Shown here: positions 1 through 7,932 of the stretch, piece by piece | Numbering within the stretch: the first letter of the stretch is position 1 | Layout: each line of letters starts with the position of its first letter | Assembly (NCBI GenBank): GCA_013335535.1 | Contig: JAAXVL010000021.1 | Location: 1 to 42,360 of the forward strand | Reading direction: 5' to 3' | Source of the DNA: Azonexaceae bacterium | GTDB lineage: Bacteria; Pseudomonadota; Gammaproteobacteria; Burkholderiales; Rhodocyclaceae | Length of the DNA stretch: 42,360 bases | Notes under the pieces: model-generated | The model's database searches: none | What the model was told of the DNA's origin: nothing | Seen by the model: the letters and a program-made list of their open reading frames with translations, nothing else | Made by a program: the position numbers and the translations under genes

Positions 1-17
1 CAACGAAACCCCTCAAA

Positions 18-152
18 TCAGCCTATTACTTCGTACCGAACCTCAAGCACCTCTATCTCCCGAACCCCCAACGGACTCTGAAATCGAATCACATCCCCCT
101 CCCTCGACTTGATCAGAGCTCGCGCCAACCCAACACAGAAACGCCCAAAAAA
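18..152 (-). pseudogene. greB: C-terminal remnant of transcript-cleavage factor GreB
   Basis: This 44-codon open stretch on the minus strand ends at a TGA at 18-20 and is closed upstream by an in-frame TGA at 153-155, with another stop just before it. Its translation contains GLARALIKSREGDVIRFQ followed by a segment ending EVLEVRYEVIG. This matches the last strands of the GreA/GreB C-terminal domain, where family members have SPxARALLxKxxGD, then a TP-G-type turn and a closing V-x-x-x-x-Y strand. The N-terminal coiled coil and the rest of the domain are missing, and no start codon or ribosome-binding site is present. It lies just beyond the erpA terminator. I read it as decayed gene debris; it could also be the scar of a deletion. 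The family assignment is from memory of the motif. Confidence 0.6.
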
Positions 153-170
153 TCAGTAAATCTAAACACA

Positions 171-208
171 GGCGTAAAAAAAGCGGCTTTCGCCGCTTTT
201 TTTGCGCC
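171..208 (-). terminator. Rho-independent terminator of erpA
   Basis: A perfect hairpin (GCGGC, loop TTTC, GCCGC) is flanked by A and T tracts that extend the pairing, with outer GGCG/CGCC-type bases. It starts 9 nt beyond the erpA stop codon. The symmetric A/T tracts could let it work in both directions, but only erpA reads into it. Confidence 0.85.
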
Positions 209-216
209 TGAATCAA

Positions 217-567
217 TCAAGCCGAAAAGGAGGATCCACAACCACAAGTTGAAGTTGCGTTTGGATTTCGAATGACAAACTGCGACCCTTCCAACCCCTC
301 GCTGTAATCAATCTCAGCACCAACCAAGTACTGATAGCTCATGGGGTCAATCAATAGAGTAACGCCATTTTTCTCCATGGTCGTATCGTCTTCATTGACC
401 TCTTCGTCAAAAGTGAAGCCATACTGAAAACCAGAGCACCCTCCGCCCGTGACAAAAACGCGCAGCTTGAGCCCAGGATTTCCCTCTTCTTCAATCAACT
501 CCTTTACCTTGCCAGCGGCACTATCAGTAAATACAAACGGCGTAGTCATTTCAGTTACTGCATTCAT
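217..567 (-). CDS. erpA: Iron-sulfur cluster insertion protein ErpA
   Basis: This is an A-type carrier that accepts Fe-S clusters from the assembly scaffold and hands them to apoproteins, including those of isoprenoid synthesis and respiration, in the cytoplasm. The 116-residue product has the three cluster-ligand cysteines of the family: Cys44 in [10 protein letters not shown], and Cys108 and Cys110 in the C-terminal STCGCGSSF. Length and motifs fit ErpA rather than the similar IscA. A GGAG ribosome-binding site lies 8 nt before the ATG. The gene has its own promoter (598-626) and terminator (171-208), so it is probably monocistronic. No obvious IscR site was recognised. Confidence 0.95.
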   Translation of the reverse strand: MNAVTEMTTPFVFTDSAAGKVKELIEEEGNPGLKLRVFVTGGGCSGFQYGFTFDEEVNEDDTTMEKNGVTLLIDPMSYQYLVGAEIDYSEGLEGSQFVIRNPNATSTCGCGSSFSA

Positions 568-597
568 AGGGATAACTCCAGAGAAAATTTATGCAAG

Positions 598-626
598 ATT
601 ATGCGAGCCAGCCGAATCCCGGTCAA
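598..626 (-). promoter_or_regulatory. Sigma70-type promoter of erpA
   Basis: On the minus strand there is TTGACC (621-626), a 17-nt spacer and CATAAT (598-603). Five of six bases match consensus in each box. It lies between the bactofilin stop and the erpA start, leaving a short 5' leader. Confidence 0.6.
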
Positions 627-631
627 TTTAC

Positions 632-1033
632 TTAGGCCGAACTGGCCAATTTTAGTTCCACCGGTTTCCCTGCCGAATGAAGCAAGCGGCCTTCGATAAC
701 CGCACCCTGATGCATTTCAATTACCGCATACTCGACATCGCCAAGAATCTGCGCCTTTGACTGCATTTCGAGCGACTGCGTAACAACAACAGGCCCGACC
801 ACGGTGCCGTTGGTTACCAAATGCGCAACATTAACAGCCCCTTCTATACGCGCATGCTCACTCAAAACCAACATAGAAGATGACGCCCCCTCTGCGGCGA
901 GAATACTTCCTTTAACCTCGCCATCGATTCGCAATCCGCCCGTGAAGTTAACACCCCCCTCAATGCGCGTACCCGCCCCAATCAGACTATCGATCCGCCC
1001 CACAGGCTTGCTTTCATTTTTTTTCCCAAACAC
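632..1033 (-). CDS. Bactofilin family cytoskeletal protein
   Basis: Bactofilins polymerise without nucleotides into filaments at the inner membrane and often position cell-wall or shape factors. The 133-residue product has a short polar N-terminus (FGKKNESKPVGRID) followed by a glycine- and valine-rich repetitive core (IGAGTRIEGGVNFTGG and similar turns). That is the right-handed beta-helix of the PF04519 (DUF583) domain. The start is the GTG at 1031-1033: an AGGAG lies at proper distance before it, and the longer upstream reading has no such site and overlaps the preceding gene. It follows the DUF6776-like gene by 10 nt, so the two are probably co-transcribed. Its specific task in this cell is not visible. 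Confidence 0.88.
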   Translation of the reverse strand: MFGKKNESKPVGRIDSLIGAGTRIEGGVNFTGGLRIDGEVKGSILAAEGASSSMLVLSEHARIEGAVNVAHLVTNGTVVGPVVVTQSLEMQSKAQILGDVEYAVIEMHQGAVIEGRLLHSAGKPVELKLASSA

Positions 1034-1043
1034 TGGTCCACTC

Positions 1044-1778
1044 CTAGAGTTGAGCCGACAATTTCGATTTAAGTGTATCACCCTGCAGAATCCTCGCCTC
1101 AACCCCCAGCAAGCTCGCCGACTCCGGCAACTCAAACTCGCCTTCGCGACGAAGAAAACGCTGTATCTCAATCTGATATTCGGCAGAGGTGTCGCGTTTA
1201 TTCGGCAGAACAAACTGCATATGTTTACCTGACTGCGCAAAACTTACCAACAGCTGAAGACGCCCCCGAAAATCAGGAGTCAATCTATCAGGCTGAAACG
1301 CCAGAAGCATTCGATAGCTAAATCGCCTCGGTGCCTTTTGAACCACTCGGAAACCTTCAATCCGAACCACTGGACCATCACCCGCCATCGGTACCAGGCG
1401 CTCGAACAAAAGCATGTCTTCCTTTAGGGCAGCGTTTTGCGCCTCGAGCCCCTGAATTCGCGCCAACAATTGCTGCTGACTTGCCCGCTCGATATTTACT
1501 GCGTTTTGCCCCGTTCCCGCAGCCGACCGCAAAATGGTCAGCTCTTCACGCTGAGCCAATATTTGCTTACGCAATCCCTGCACTTCCTGGAGAAACGCCC
1601 CATCTTCAGCACTCTGAGCAATGTATCCACCAATAGAGCCCACGAGAAAGACAGACAATAGAGCCGACAAAGCAAGCCAGCGCCAAGAAAATTGACTTCG
1701 CACAACCACCTTCGGCGCAGCAATCCCGAAGCGTCGGCGAAACCGCCTCAACCTCAGATTAACGGCCGGAGTTGGCAT
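1044..1778 (-). CDS. DUF6776-like single-pass membrane protein with coiled coil
   Basis: The product of about 244 residues has a basic N-terminus (RRFRRRFG), one transmembrane helix at about residues 33-54 and a predicted coiled coil at about 60-130 rich in Gln, Leu and Glu. It ends in a compact domain containing VVRIEGFRV and YRMLLAFQPDR. This arrangement fits the uncharacterised DUF6776 proteins that I recall lying next to bactofilin genes in betaproteobacteria. The location is probably inner membrane with the bulk in the periplasm. The ATG at 1776-1778 (MPTPAVNL) is preferred over a TTG ten codons upstream, but neither has a strong ribosome-binding site. A role alongside the bactofilin in envelope or shape organisation is inference from context only. 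Confidence 0.65.
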   Translation of the reverse strand: MPTPAVNLRLRRFRRRFGIAAPKVVVRSQFSWRWLALSALLSVFLVGSIGGYIAQSAEDGAFLQEVQGLRKQILAQREELTILRSAAGTGQNAVNIERASQQQLLARIQGLEAQNAALKEDMLLFERLVPMAGDGPVVRIEGFRVVQKAPRRFSYRMLLAFQPDRLTPDFRGRLQLLVSFAQSGKHMQFVLPNKRDTSAEYQIEIQRFLRREGEFELPESASLLGVEARILQGDTLKSKLSAQL

Positions 1779-1897
1779 GACCCAGAAAATCCAGCCTGAC
1801 ACAAACAAAACTCAGAGCCAATTCGCACCAAACAAGCATTGCTGAGTAACCTTTTAACATTCCGCAACAGAGCAGACAGCAAGCAGAATACCTCTAC

Positions 1898-1927
1898 ATA
1901 TAAATTGGGGAAATAAACGAACTCCAA
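1898..1927 (-). promoter_or_regulatory. Possible promoter of the DUF6776-bactofilin pair
   Basis: On the minus strand there is TTGGAG (1922-1927), an 18-nt spacer and TTATAT (1898-1903), about 120 nt before the first gene. The match is only moderate and the surrounding DNA is AT-rich, so chance is possible. Confidence 0.3.
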
Positions 1928-1983
1928 CATTCTGCATTAATCGAGACTATGCGCCAAAGCATGATATCCCGCACCCCAAAAAC

Positions 1984-2010
1984 AAAAAAGCCGCCCAAAG
2001 GCGGCTTTTT
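1984..2010 (-). terminator. Rho-independent terminator of rplM-rpsI
   Basis: GCCGCC, loop CAAA-type, GGCGGC, bordered by A and T runs, starts 14 nt after the rpsI stop codon. This is the typical end of the L13-S9 operon. Confidence 0.85.
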
Positions 2011-2024
2011 GATCCTGAAGCGCA

Positions 2025-2417
2025 TTAACGCTTGGAGAACTGCTTCCGACGACGTGCTTTGTGAAAGCCAACCTTCTTACGCTCAACCTCACGGGCATCA
2101 CGCGTAACGAAACCAGCTTTCGACAATGCGGGCTTCAACGCAGCATCGTACTCAATCAGCGCACGGGTAATACCATGGCGAACCGCACCAGCCTGACCTG
2201 ATTCGCCACCGCCGATAACATTTACCTTGATGTCAAAACCACCCAATTGCTCAACCAGCGCCAGGGGTTGACGCACAATCATGCGCCCCGTTTCGCGAGA
2301 GAAAAACTGATCGACCGGCTTGCCATTAACAACGATGGCTCCGGAACCACGCTTCATAAAAACACGAGCAACGGCGCTCTTGCGACGACCGGTACCGTAA
2401 AAATAACCTTCAGCCAT
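2025..2417 (-). CDS. rpsI: 30S ribosomal protein S9
   Basis: S9 binds the head of the 30S subunit, and its C-terminal tail reaches the P-site tRNA anticodon stem-loop. The 130-residue product shows the family start ([16 protein letters not shown]), the central [15 protein letters not shown] loop and the basic end [11 protein letters not shown], whose final Lys-Arg contacts tRNA. Length is standard. It follows rplM with a 9-nt gap, the usual L13-S9 operon, and is closed by the hairpin at 1984-2010. Confidence 0.98.
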   Translation of the reverse strand: MAEGYFYGTGRRKSAVARVFMKRGSGAIVVNGKPVDQFFSRETGRMIVRQPLALVEQLGGFDIKVNVIGGGESGQAGAVRHGITRALIEYDAALKPALSKAGFVTRDAREVERKKVGFHKARRRKQFSKR

Positions 2418-2426
2418 GATAACCCC

Positions 2427-2855
2427 TTAGATTTCCAGAGCCTTCGGCTGCTGGGCAGTGTGAGGATGCTGTTCGCCAGCGTAGCACTTAAGCTTCTTGA
2501 GCATGGCATAACCCAGCGGACCCTTCGGCAGCATGCCCTTGACGGCAGTTTCCAGAGCACGACCCGGGAAACGCTGCTGCATCTTCTTGAAGTTGGTTTC
2601 GTAGATACCGCCCGGATAGCCAGAGTGGCGGTAGTACTTTTTATCTTCGGCCTTGTTACCGGTCACGGTGAGCTTTTCGACATTGGTCACAACGATGAAA
2701 TCGCCGGTATCAACGTGCGGAGTATAAATAGCCTTGTGCTTGCCACGCAGGCGGCGGGCAATTTCGGTTGCGAGGCGGCCGAGCACCTTGTCTGTGGCGT
2801 CTACCACAAACCACTCGCGCTTCACCTCATGTGGCTTGGCGGAAAACGTTTTCAT
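2427..2855 (-). CDS. rplM: 50S ribosomal protein L13
   Basis: L13 is an early assembly protein of the large subunit. The 142-residue product starts [11 protein letters not shown] and contains [20 protein letters not shown], the HSGYPGG turn and [16 protein letters not shown], all standard landmarks. It is the first gene of the rplM-rpsI operon and is driven by the promoter at 2906-2935. The roughly 45-nt leader shows no clear autoregulatory structure by eye. Confidence 0.98.
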   Translation of the reverse strand: MKTFSAKPHEVKREWFVVDATDKVLGRLATEIARRLRGKHKAIYTPHVDTGDFIVVTNVEKLTVTGNKAEDKKYYRHSGYPGGIYETNFKKMQQRFPGRALETAVKGMLPKGPLGYAMLKKLKCYAGEQHPHTAQQPKALEI

Positions 2856-2905
2856 ATAAGTGTGCCGTCCTGAAAAATTTGGGCGCAGATTGGAGAAAGG
2901 CGCGG

Positions 2906-2935
2906 ATTCTAGTCGACTCCTGCAACAGGTGTCAA
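2906..2935 (-). promoter_or_regulatory. Strong sigma70 promoter of rplM-rpsI
   Basis: On the minus strand a perfect TTGACA (2930-2935) and TAGAAT (2906-2911) are separated by 18 nt. It lies immediately downstream of an independent terminator (2964-2993), so the operon is insulated from upstream transcription. Confidence 0.8.
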
Positions 2936-2963
2936 TCCCTATCCACTCATTTCATCACAATGA

Positions 2964-2993
2964 CAAAAAAAACGCGGCTCGCTGAGCCGCGTT
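2964..2993 (-). terminator. Terminator of the candidate small RNA
   Basis: A 10-bp perfect stem (AACGCGGCTC with GAGCCGCGTT, 3-nt loop) is followed on the minus strand by a run of eight T. It has no T-tract in the other direction, so it acts on minus-strand transcripts coming from above 3000, where no protein gene exists. Confidence 0.8.
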
Positions 2994-3130
2994 AAATCCA
3001 CACCAAAGGAGGAGGGTGGAGGAGACAAATCTGAACTGAAGAACTCATCGCTGTTAAGTCACTACAGTTCCAACGCTTCGTATTCTCCGCGAACGGAGGC
3101 CTGGCAGCAAGAACTATTTGTGCAACGCAC
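2964..3130 (-). ncRNA. Candidate small regulatory RNA with anti-Shine-Dalgarno motif
   Basis: No gene is present on the minus strand between 2964 and 3354, yet a strong terminator at 2964-2993 faces it, so some transcript should end there. Reading 5' to 3' on the minus strand, there is a perfect hairpin CTCCG-TTCG-CGGAG (3085-3098) with a stable UUCG loop. Then come GAACTG and CAGTTC arms that can pair, an unpaired pyrimidine stretch CTCCTCCACCCTCCTCC (3008-3024) and the terminator hairpin. Two CUCCUCC blocks are complementary to ribosome-binding sites and recall the CU-rich loops of the Neisseria sibling RNAs and the alphaproteobacterial cuckoo RNAs. The 5' end is not defined; the AT-rich DNA upstream (3131-3230) has several possible -10 boxes. 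No named family was recognised. Confidence 0.4.
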
Positions 3131-3354
3131 AACTAATAAATATATTATTTTATAAATTATTTTTATATAGTATAAATTACTGTTTTTAAGCAGTATTTAT
3201 TTAAAACATAAATATGATTAACCATGCATAAAAAGACAAAACCTTTAATTGGCGCTTAAAAAGCAGACAGCGTTTGTTGCAACGCAGCATTTTCTTGAGT
3301 TTAGCCCGAGCCCCTCTCTTCCGCTAGAATTCCCGCTCTTGCAAGGAGATCAAC
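3131..3354. other. AT-rich intergenic island before the OsmC gene
   Basis: Positions 3131-3230 consist almost entirely of A and T, in sharp contrast to the GC-rich surroundings. No open reading frame of note is present. A 6-bp inverted repeat TTGTGC-AAC-GCACAA lies at 3118-3132, and a related sequence containing the palindrome GTTGCAAC lies at 3276-3283. The segment probably carries the promoters of the small RNA (minus) and the OsmC gene (plus), and perhaps binding sites for a repressor or nucleoid protein. A TAGAAT at 3325-3330 is a possible -10 box for the OsmC gene. Confidence 0.4.
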
Positions 3355-3783
3355 ATGGAATGCACTGTTAGATGGATGGGCAACGACGCCGGAATGTCGT
3401 TTGTTGCAGAAACAGGAAGTGGCCACGCTGTCGTCATGGATGGCGCTCCGGAGGCGGGAGGGCGGAACTTGGGATTACGGCCGATGGAAATGGTGCTTGC
3501 AGGAACCGGCGGCTGCACAGCTTTTGATGTAGTTCTAATTCTGAAGAAAGGACGCCACGCCGTCAGTGGTTGCGATGTAAGCCTCAAGGCCGAGCGAGCC
3601 GAGAGCGACCCCAAGATCTTTACGCACATCCATTTTCACTACCGCGTCAAAGGCAAGCAACTCAAGCCCGACGCCGTTGCACGCGCCATCGAATTATCGA
3701 AAGACAAATACTGCTCGGCATCAATCATGATCGGCAAGACCGCAGAAATCACTCACGACTTCGAAATCATCGAAGAAGCCTGA
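3355..3783 (+). CDS. OsmC/Ohr family redox protein
   Basis: Family members are cytoplasmic thiol peroxidases or related proteins that reduce organic hydroperoxides with a cysteine pair. The 142-residue product has both conserved cysteines: Cys54 in GGCTAFDVV and Cys120 in DKYCSAS. A conserved RPMEMVLAG helix start is also present. The sequence looks closer to the YhfA-like OsmC branch than to Ohr, so peroxidase activity is not assured. An AAGGAG ribosome-binding site precedes the ATG by 6-7 nt. The gene stands alone and converges on coq7, 13 nt away. Confidence 0.85.
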   Translation: MECTVRWMGNDAGMSFVAETGSGHAVVMDGAPEAGGRNLGLRPMEMVLAGTGGCTAFDVVLILKKGRHAVSGCDVSLKAERAESDPKIFTHIHFHYRVKGKQLKPDAVARAIELSKDKYCSASIMIGKTAEITHDFEIIEEA

Positions 3784-3796
3784 GCCGCCTTGGAGA

Positions 3797-4420
3797 TCAG
3801 ATGCGGTAGGCTGTCCCGGTCATTACCCTGGCCGCCAGCTTCATCGCCATTTTGAGCGGCGCAGGAAGTTCCGCTGCACCGTATTGAACGGCTGTTTCAG
3901 CATGCTGAATTTCATCCAGCCGCATCTGGTCGACAATCGCTCTAGAACGGCCGTCATCCGCGGGCAAGCTGAGCAAATGCCCATCCAGATGCGCTTCGAC
4001 CTGCCGCTCGGTCTCGGCCAGAAAGCCAAGATTCCATTTATCCCCGAGCATGCCTGCGGCAAGCCCCAGGCTTAGAGACCCAAGGTACAGAAGCGGATTG
4101 AGCAGGCTTTTACGTCCGCCCAGTTCGGCAATACGTTGTTCTGTCCAGGCCAAATGCTCAGTTTCTTCGCTGGCGGCACTACGTAGCGCCTCGCGGATCG
4201 CAGGATCCCGGGACGTTAGCGCCTGCCCCTGGTACAAGGCTTGGGCGCAAATCTCGCCACAGTGGTTGACGCGCATCAGCCCGACAACGTGGCGCCGTTG
4301 CTCGACATCAAGATCCACTTCTGGCAGCTTCTCGCCGGGTGTCGCACGAACACTGCGGGCGGGCGCCAGCACTGTGCGCAGCGCACGATCAAATTCGACG
4401 ATCAGTTGGTCAGGAGACAT
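3797..4420 (-). CDS. coq7: Demethoxyubiquinone hydroxylase Coq7
   Basis: Coq7 is a di-iron monooxygenase that adds the last ring hydroxyl in ubiquinone synthesis, acting at the membrane surface. The 207-residue product carries the ferritin-like ligand set: Glu56 in NHCGE, Glu86-x-x-His89 in EETEH, Glu138 in AETE, and Glu170-x-x-His173 in DEIQH. The hydrophobic segment at about 107-125 fits the membrane-docking helix. It is the last gene of rppH-CNP1-coq7, starting 5 nt after the CNP1-like gene. Coq7, rather than the flavin enzyme UbiF, is the form expected in many betaproteobacteria. Confidence 0.93.
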   Translation of the reverse strand: MSPDQLIVEFDRALRTVLAPARSVRATPGEKLPEVDLDVEQRRHVVGLMRVNHCGEICAQALYQGQALTSRDPAIREALRSAASEETEHLAWTEQRIAELGGRKSLLNPLLYLGSLSLGLAAGMLGDKWNLGFLAETERQVEAHLDGHLLSLPADDGRSRAIVDQMRLDEIQHAETAVQYGAAELPAPLKMAMKLAARVMTGTAYRI

Positions 4421-4425
4421 GGGCT

Positions 4426-4941
4426 TTACCGTTTGTTATCAGGGTGCACACCCTTGACAAGGGCGTTTCGAGCCTCGGCAGCATCTTGGACGATGTTTCC
4501 GATCGGGCAGAAATACTCAAGGAAGAGCGCCGCATGCTGGCGATTAGCGTAGGCATCCTGAATGCGCACCCATTCATTTTTGCGCGCCTTCGACCAACTT
4601 CCATCTTGCCGGCCAGAGGCATAGATGCGGCGTTCGCGGGTCTCACAACGCATGCCTTCGTAGGTAACGTTGCGCGCGCCCTGAGGCGTCAAGACGAGCA
4701 AAACATAGCGGACAACGCCATCGCTACCGACACTGAGTGTCGAACCGTCGATATAAAACCGATTTTCAGTAGCCGCGCTGACATAAAACGGCAACAAGGT
4801 TTCCTGCCTGGGCGCGACGGGCAACTGAACTTCGATTTCCTGCCACTGCTTGCTTTCGTAATCCTCCTCGAAATCAGCAAAAGCCGCGGCAGATGCGAGC
4901 AACGCCGCCAACAGGAGTAAGACACTACGAAACAATGGCAT
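4426..4941 (-). CDS. CNP1-like family secreted protein
   Basis: The 171-residue product has a clear signal peptide (residues 1-22, ending ASAAAFA) and continues with [18 protein letters not shown]. That is the typical beginning of the CNP1-like family (PF08750), named after a neisserial protein of unknown function. Two cysteines (CETR and YFCP) may form a periplasmic disulfide. It starts 2 nt after the rppH stop and is followed by coq7, so the three probably share one transcript. The function is unknown; the operon link to RNA decay and ubiquinone does not suggest one. Confidence 0.82.
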   Translation of the reverse strand: MPLFRSVLLLLAALLASAAAFADFEEDYESKQWQEIEVQLPVAPRQETLLPFYVSAATENRFYIDGSTLSVGSDGVVRYVLLVLTPQGARNVTYEGMRCETRERRIYASGRQDGSWSKARKNEWVRIQDAYANRQHAALFLEYFCPIGNIVQDAAEARNALVKGVHPDNKR

Positions 4942-4943
4942 GG

Positions 4944-5492
4944 CTAATCCTCATGCGAAGCAGGAACATCCGAATCAGACGGCTCACCAGAAAGCCGCCG
5001 ATGCTTCGCACCTTTACGGTCGAAATCGATGAAACGGACGAGCTCATTGAGCGCCTGCTCGTAAACCAGGCGTTTGAACTCGATTACTGCGTCAAGCGGA
5101 ATCCAGTAGTCGTTCCAGCGCCAAGCATCGAATTCCGGCTTGCTGGTGGCGCGCAGACTGACGTCGCTGTCGCGCCCTACCAGACGAAGCAGGAACCAGA
5201 TCTGTTTCTGGCCCTTGTAGGACCCGCGCCATTCGCGCTTGATCCAGTGTGTCGGCACTTCGTAACGCAACCAGCCTTTGGTTCGCCCAAGGATACGCAC
5301 GTGTTCGGGCAAGAGCCCGACCTCTTCGTACAGTTCACGAAACATGGCCTCTTCCGGCGTTTCGCCGCGCTTGATGCCACCTTGCGGAAACTGCCAGGAA
5401 TGTTCACGTATGCGCTTGCCCCAGAAAACCTCGTTCTTGGCGTTACAAAGAATGATGCCGACGTTCGGGCGATAGCCTTCGCGGTCGAGCAT
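4944..5492 (-). CDS. rppH: RNA pyrophosphohydrolase RppH
   Basis: This Nudix hydrolase removes pyrophosphate from the 5' triphosphate end of transcripts and so starts RNase E-dependent mRNA decay. The 182-residue product begins [17 protein letters not shown], the classic RppH start. The Nudix box spans residues 38-60 ([13 protein letters not shown], then RELYEEVGL). The downstream [20 protein letters not shown] segment is specific for RppH over other Nudix enzymes. The C-terminal tail (after about residue 160) is polar and probably disordered. It heads the rppH-CNP1-coq7 run and is divergent from proS. Confidence 0.96.
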   Translation of the reverse strand: MLDREGYRPNVGIILCNAKNEVFWGKRIREHSWQFPQGGIKRGETPEEAMFRELYEEVGLLPEHVRILGRTKGWLRYEVPTHWIKREWRGSYKGQKQIWFLLRLVGRDSDVSLRATSKPEFDAWRWNDYWIPLDAVIEFKRLVYEQALNELVRFIDFDRKGAKHRRLSGEPSDSDVPASHED

Positions 5493-5602
5493 AGAAATCC
5501 TGAAAATTAATAGTTAGGCGGATTCTTTCACAAAGGGCTCCCGCATGCAAAGAAGCGGGACCGTGTAAAATCGAGGTTTCGCAACGAATTCAAGAGCATC
5601 CC

Positions 5603-7333
5603 ATGCGCACTTCGCAGTTCTTTTTTACAACTCTCAAGGAAGCCCCGGCCGACGCCGAAGTTATCAGCCAGAAAATGATGCTGCGTGCCGGCTACATCAA
5701 ACGGGCGGCGGCAGGGATTTACACCTGGATGCCGCTTGGCCTGCGCGTGCTGCGCAAAGTCGAGAACATCGTGCGCGAAGAGATGAACAATGCCGGTGCG
5801 CTGGAGTTGCTGATGCCCGCCGTTCAACCGGCTGAACTGTGGCAGGAGTCCGGCCGCTGGGAGCAGTACGGCCCTGAGTTGCTGCGTTTCAAGGATCGCC
5901 ATCAGCGCGAATTCGTCATCGGCCCGACACATGAAGAAGTCATTACCGATGTCGTGCGTCGCGACGTGAAAAGCTATCGCCAGTTGCCGATTCACCTTTA
6001 CCAGATCCAGACCAAGTTTCGCGACGAGATTCGCCCCCGTTTCGGCGTCATGCGCGGCCGCGAATTTTTGATGAAGGACGGTTATTCCTTCCATTCGTCG
6101 TTTGAAGACCTGAAGCGCGAATACGGAAACATGTACGACACCTACAGCCGCATTTTCACGCGCCTAGGACTGCGTTTCCGTGCCGTGGCAGCTGACACCG
6201 GCTCGATTGGCGGCACCGGTTCGCATGAATTTCACGTACTGGCCGACTCCGGTGAGGACGATATCGCTTTCTGTCCGGACTCCGGCTATGCCGCCAACGT
6301 CGAACTGGCCGAGGCTGTGCCCCCCGCAACCGCACGCGGCGCTGCGACGCAGGCGATAACCAAGGTTGCCACGCCGGGCAAGATGGCTTGTGCCGACGTG
6401 GCAGAATGTCTGGGCGTGCCGTTGGAAAAAATCGTCAAGTCCATCGCCGTGATGAGCGAAAAGGAAGATGGCAGCGCGACGTTCGCCCTTTTGCTGCTGC
6501 GCGGCGATCACGAATTGAACGAAATCAAGGCGAGCAAGATCGCCGCCATCAACCCGTTCCGTTTCGCCACGGAGCGCGAGGTCGAGGAATATCTGGGTTG
6601 CCAGCCTGGCTACATCGGCCCTGCCACGGTCGACCGGAAAAAAGTAGCGATTTTTGCAGATCGCAGCGTCGCCACGTTGAGCGATTTTGTCTGCGGCGCC
6701 AATGAAGCGGGCTTCCACCTGACCGGCGTTAATTTTGGCCGCGACCTGCCGGAACCGGAGATTGCCGACATTCGCAACGTCGTTGCGGGCGATCCGTCGC
6801 CCGATGGCCAAGGCAAACTGGAAATCCTGCGGGGCATTGAAGTCGGCCACATTTTCCAACTCCGCCAGAAGTACGCCGAGGCGCTGAATTGCGCTTACCT
6901 CGACGAAAACGGCAAGAGCCAGATCATGGAAATGGGTTGCTACGGCATTGGCGTTTCGCGCATCGTCGGCGCCGCCATCGAGCAGGGCAATGACGACAAG
7001 GGCATCATCCTGCCGCCCGCCATCGCCCCGTTCGAGGTTTGCCTGGTGCCCATGGGCTATCACAAGAGCGAGGCCGTCAAGGCTGCGGCCGATCAGCTTT
7101 ACGGGCAATTGAAAGCAGCCGGCGTCGATGTCGTGCTGGATGATCGCAACGAACGTCCGGGCGTCATGTTCGCCGACATGGAACTGATCGGTATCCCGCA
7201 TCGCATCGTCATCGGTGAGCGTGGCCTGAAGGAAGGCCAGCTCGAATACAAGGGACGCCGAGATGAAGAAGCGACGATGATTGCGCAGGCCGACGCGCTC
7301 ACGATCCTCCAAGGAAAGCTGTGCGCCGCCTGA
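5603..7333 (+). CDS. proS: Prolyl-tRNA synthetase, bacterial type with editing domain
   Basis: This class II synthetase charges tRNA-Pro. The 576-residue length fits the bacterial form with the INS domain, inserted at about residues 225-400, that hydrolyses Ala-tRNA-Pro. Landmarks are [20 protein letters not shown] at the start, the GPTHEEVIT and [20 protein letters not shown] motif-2 region, [15 protein letters not shown], and the anticodon-binding domain near the end ([20 protein letters not shown]). Bases 6623-6643, coding for about GPATVDRKK in the editing domain, match 20 of 21 bases of the dispersed repeat core. The family usually has a shorter loop at this point. The 3' end overlaps the next gene by 13 nt. 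Confidence 0.97.
   Translation: MRTSQFFFTTLKEAPADAEVISQKMMLRAGYIKRAAAGIYTWMPLGLRVLRKVENIVREEMNNAGALELLMPAVQPAELWQESGRWEQYGPELLRFKDRHQREFVIGPTHEEVITDVVRRDVKSYRQLPIHLYQIQTKFRDEIRPRFGVMRGREFLMKDGYSFHSSFEDLKREYGNMYDTYSRIFTRLGLRFRAVAADTGSIGGTGSHEFHVLADSGEDDIAFCPDSGYAANVELAEAVPPATARGAATQAITKVATPGKMACADVAECLGVPLEKIVKSIAVMSEKEDGSATFALLLLRGDHELNEIKASKIAAINPFRFATEREVEEYLGCQPGYIGPATVDRKKVAIFADRSVATLSDFVCGANEAGFHLTGVNFGRDLPEPEIADIRNVVAGDPSPDGQGKLEILRGIEVGHIFQLRQKYAEALNCAYLDENGKSQIMEMGCYGIGVSRIVGAAIEQGNDDKGIILPPAIAPFEVCLVPMGYHKSEAVKAAADQLYGQLKAAGVDVVLDDRNERPGVMFADMELIGIPHRIVIGERGLKEGQLEYKGRRDEEATMIAQADALTILQGKLCAA
6623..6643 (+). repeat. Possible half-copy of the GTCAACCGG dispersed repeat inside proS
   Basis: Twenty of 21 bases match the left half of the repeat (CCACGGTCRACCGGAAAAAA-type). 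The right half is not recognisable. It is read in frame as ATVDRKK within the editing domain. Confidence 0.35.
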
Positions 7334-7932
7334 TAGCGGCCCTTTGTTTGTGCGGCGCGTCGGCCGCCTTCGCCGGCGCGCAAAAGTATGAACCGCTCTC
7401 GGCCAGCGTACAGGCCGCGTTGCACAAGGCTGTTTCCGACTCCCGCCCCTCGGTCAGTTCGTTCAAGACACCGATGGAGGCGGCCGACTGGCTGGGAGAG
7501 ATGTCCCGCCGCCTGGAAAAACGTATCCCGAACCGGGAATACCGCATTGATTTGTTGCGCAGCGTGCATTACGAAGCGAAGCGCGCCGGCCTTGAACCCG
7601 AGTTGGTGCTCGGCTTGATGCAGGTCGAGTCGGGCTTCCGCAAATATGCCGTATCGTCGGCCGGGGCACGCGGCTACATGCAGGTCATGCCCTTCTGGGT
7701 CAAGATCATCGGCCGCCCCGAGGACTCCCTGTTCGACTTGCGAACCAGCCTGCGCTACGGCTGCACCATCCTGCGCCACTACCTGGATATCGAAAAGGGC
7801 GACCTTTTCCGCGCGCTTGGCCGCTACAACGGCAGCCTGGGCAAACCGGAATACCCCAATATGGTCCGCGCCGCCTGGCAGAACCAGTGGAGCTACGAAA
7901 AGCCCGCCCGTCTGGCTCAGTCAGCACTCTGA
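7321..7932 (+). CDS. Lytic transglycosylase, SLT domain
   Basis: This is an exported enzyme that cleaves the MurNAc-GlcNAc bond of peptidoglycan with formation of 1,6-anhydroMurNAc. The 203-residue product has a signal peptide (about residues 1-19, ASAAFAGA) and a C-terminal SLT/goose-lysozyme-like domain. The catalytic glutamate is Glu103 in LMQVESGF. The family motifs [15 protein letters not shown] and [14 protein letters not shown] follow. The start is the GTG at 7321, preceded by AAGGAAAG within the proS end, so it is translationally coupled to proS. It is a short single-domain form; no peptidoglycan-binding module is present. Confidence 0.88.
   Translation: MRRLIAALCLCGASAAFAGAQKYEPLSASVQAALHKAVSDSRPSVSSFKTPMEAADWLGEMSRRLEKRIPNREYRIDLLRSVHYEAKRAGLEPELVLGLMQVESGFRKYAVSSAGARGYMQVMPFWVKIIGRPEDSLFDLRTSLRYGCTILRHYLDIEKGDLFRALGRYNGSLGKPEYPNMVRAAWQNQWSYEKPARLAQSAL

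Noticed and set aside
5541..5563. CCCGC/GCGGG inverted repeat before proS as a T-box or leader structure
   Set aside because: Too short, no T-box sequence, and T-boxes are not expected in betaproteobacteria.
6164..7312. 382-codon frame antisense to proS
   Set aside because: Shadow of the conserved proS reading frame; no motif, start site or ribosome-binding signal of its own.
7302..7315. CGATCCTCC at the proS end as a CTCGATCCT-family element
   Set aside because: Single unit without an inverted partner; explained by the coding sequence.
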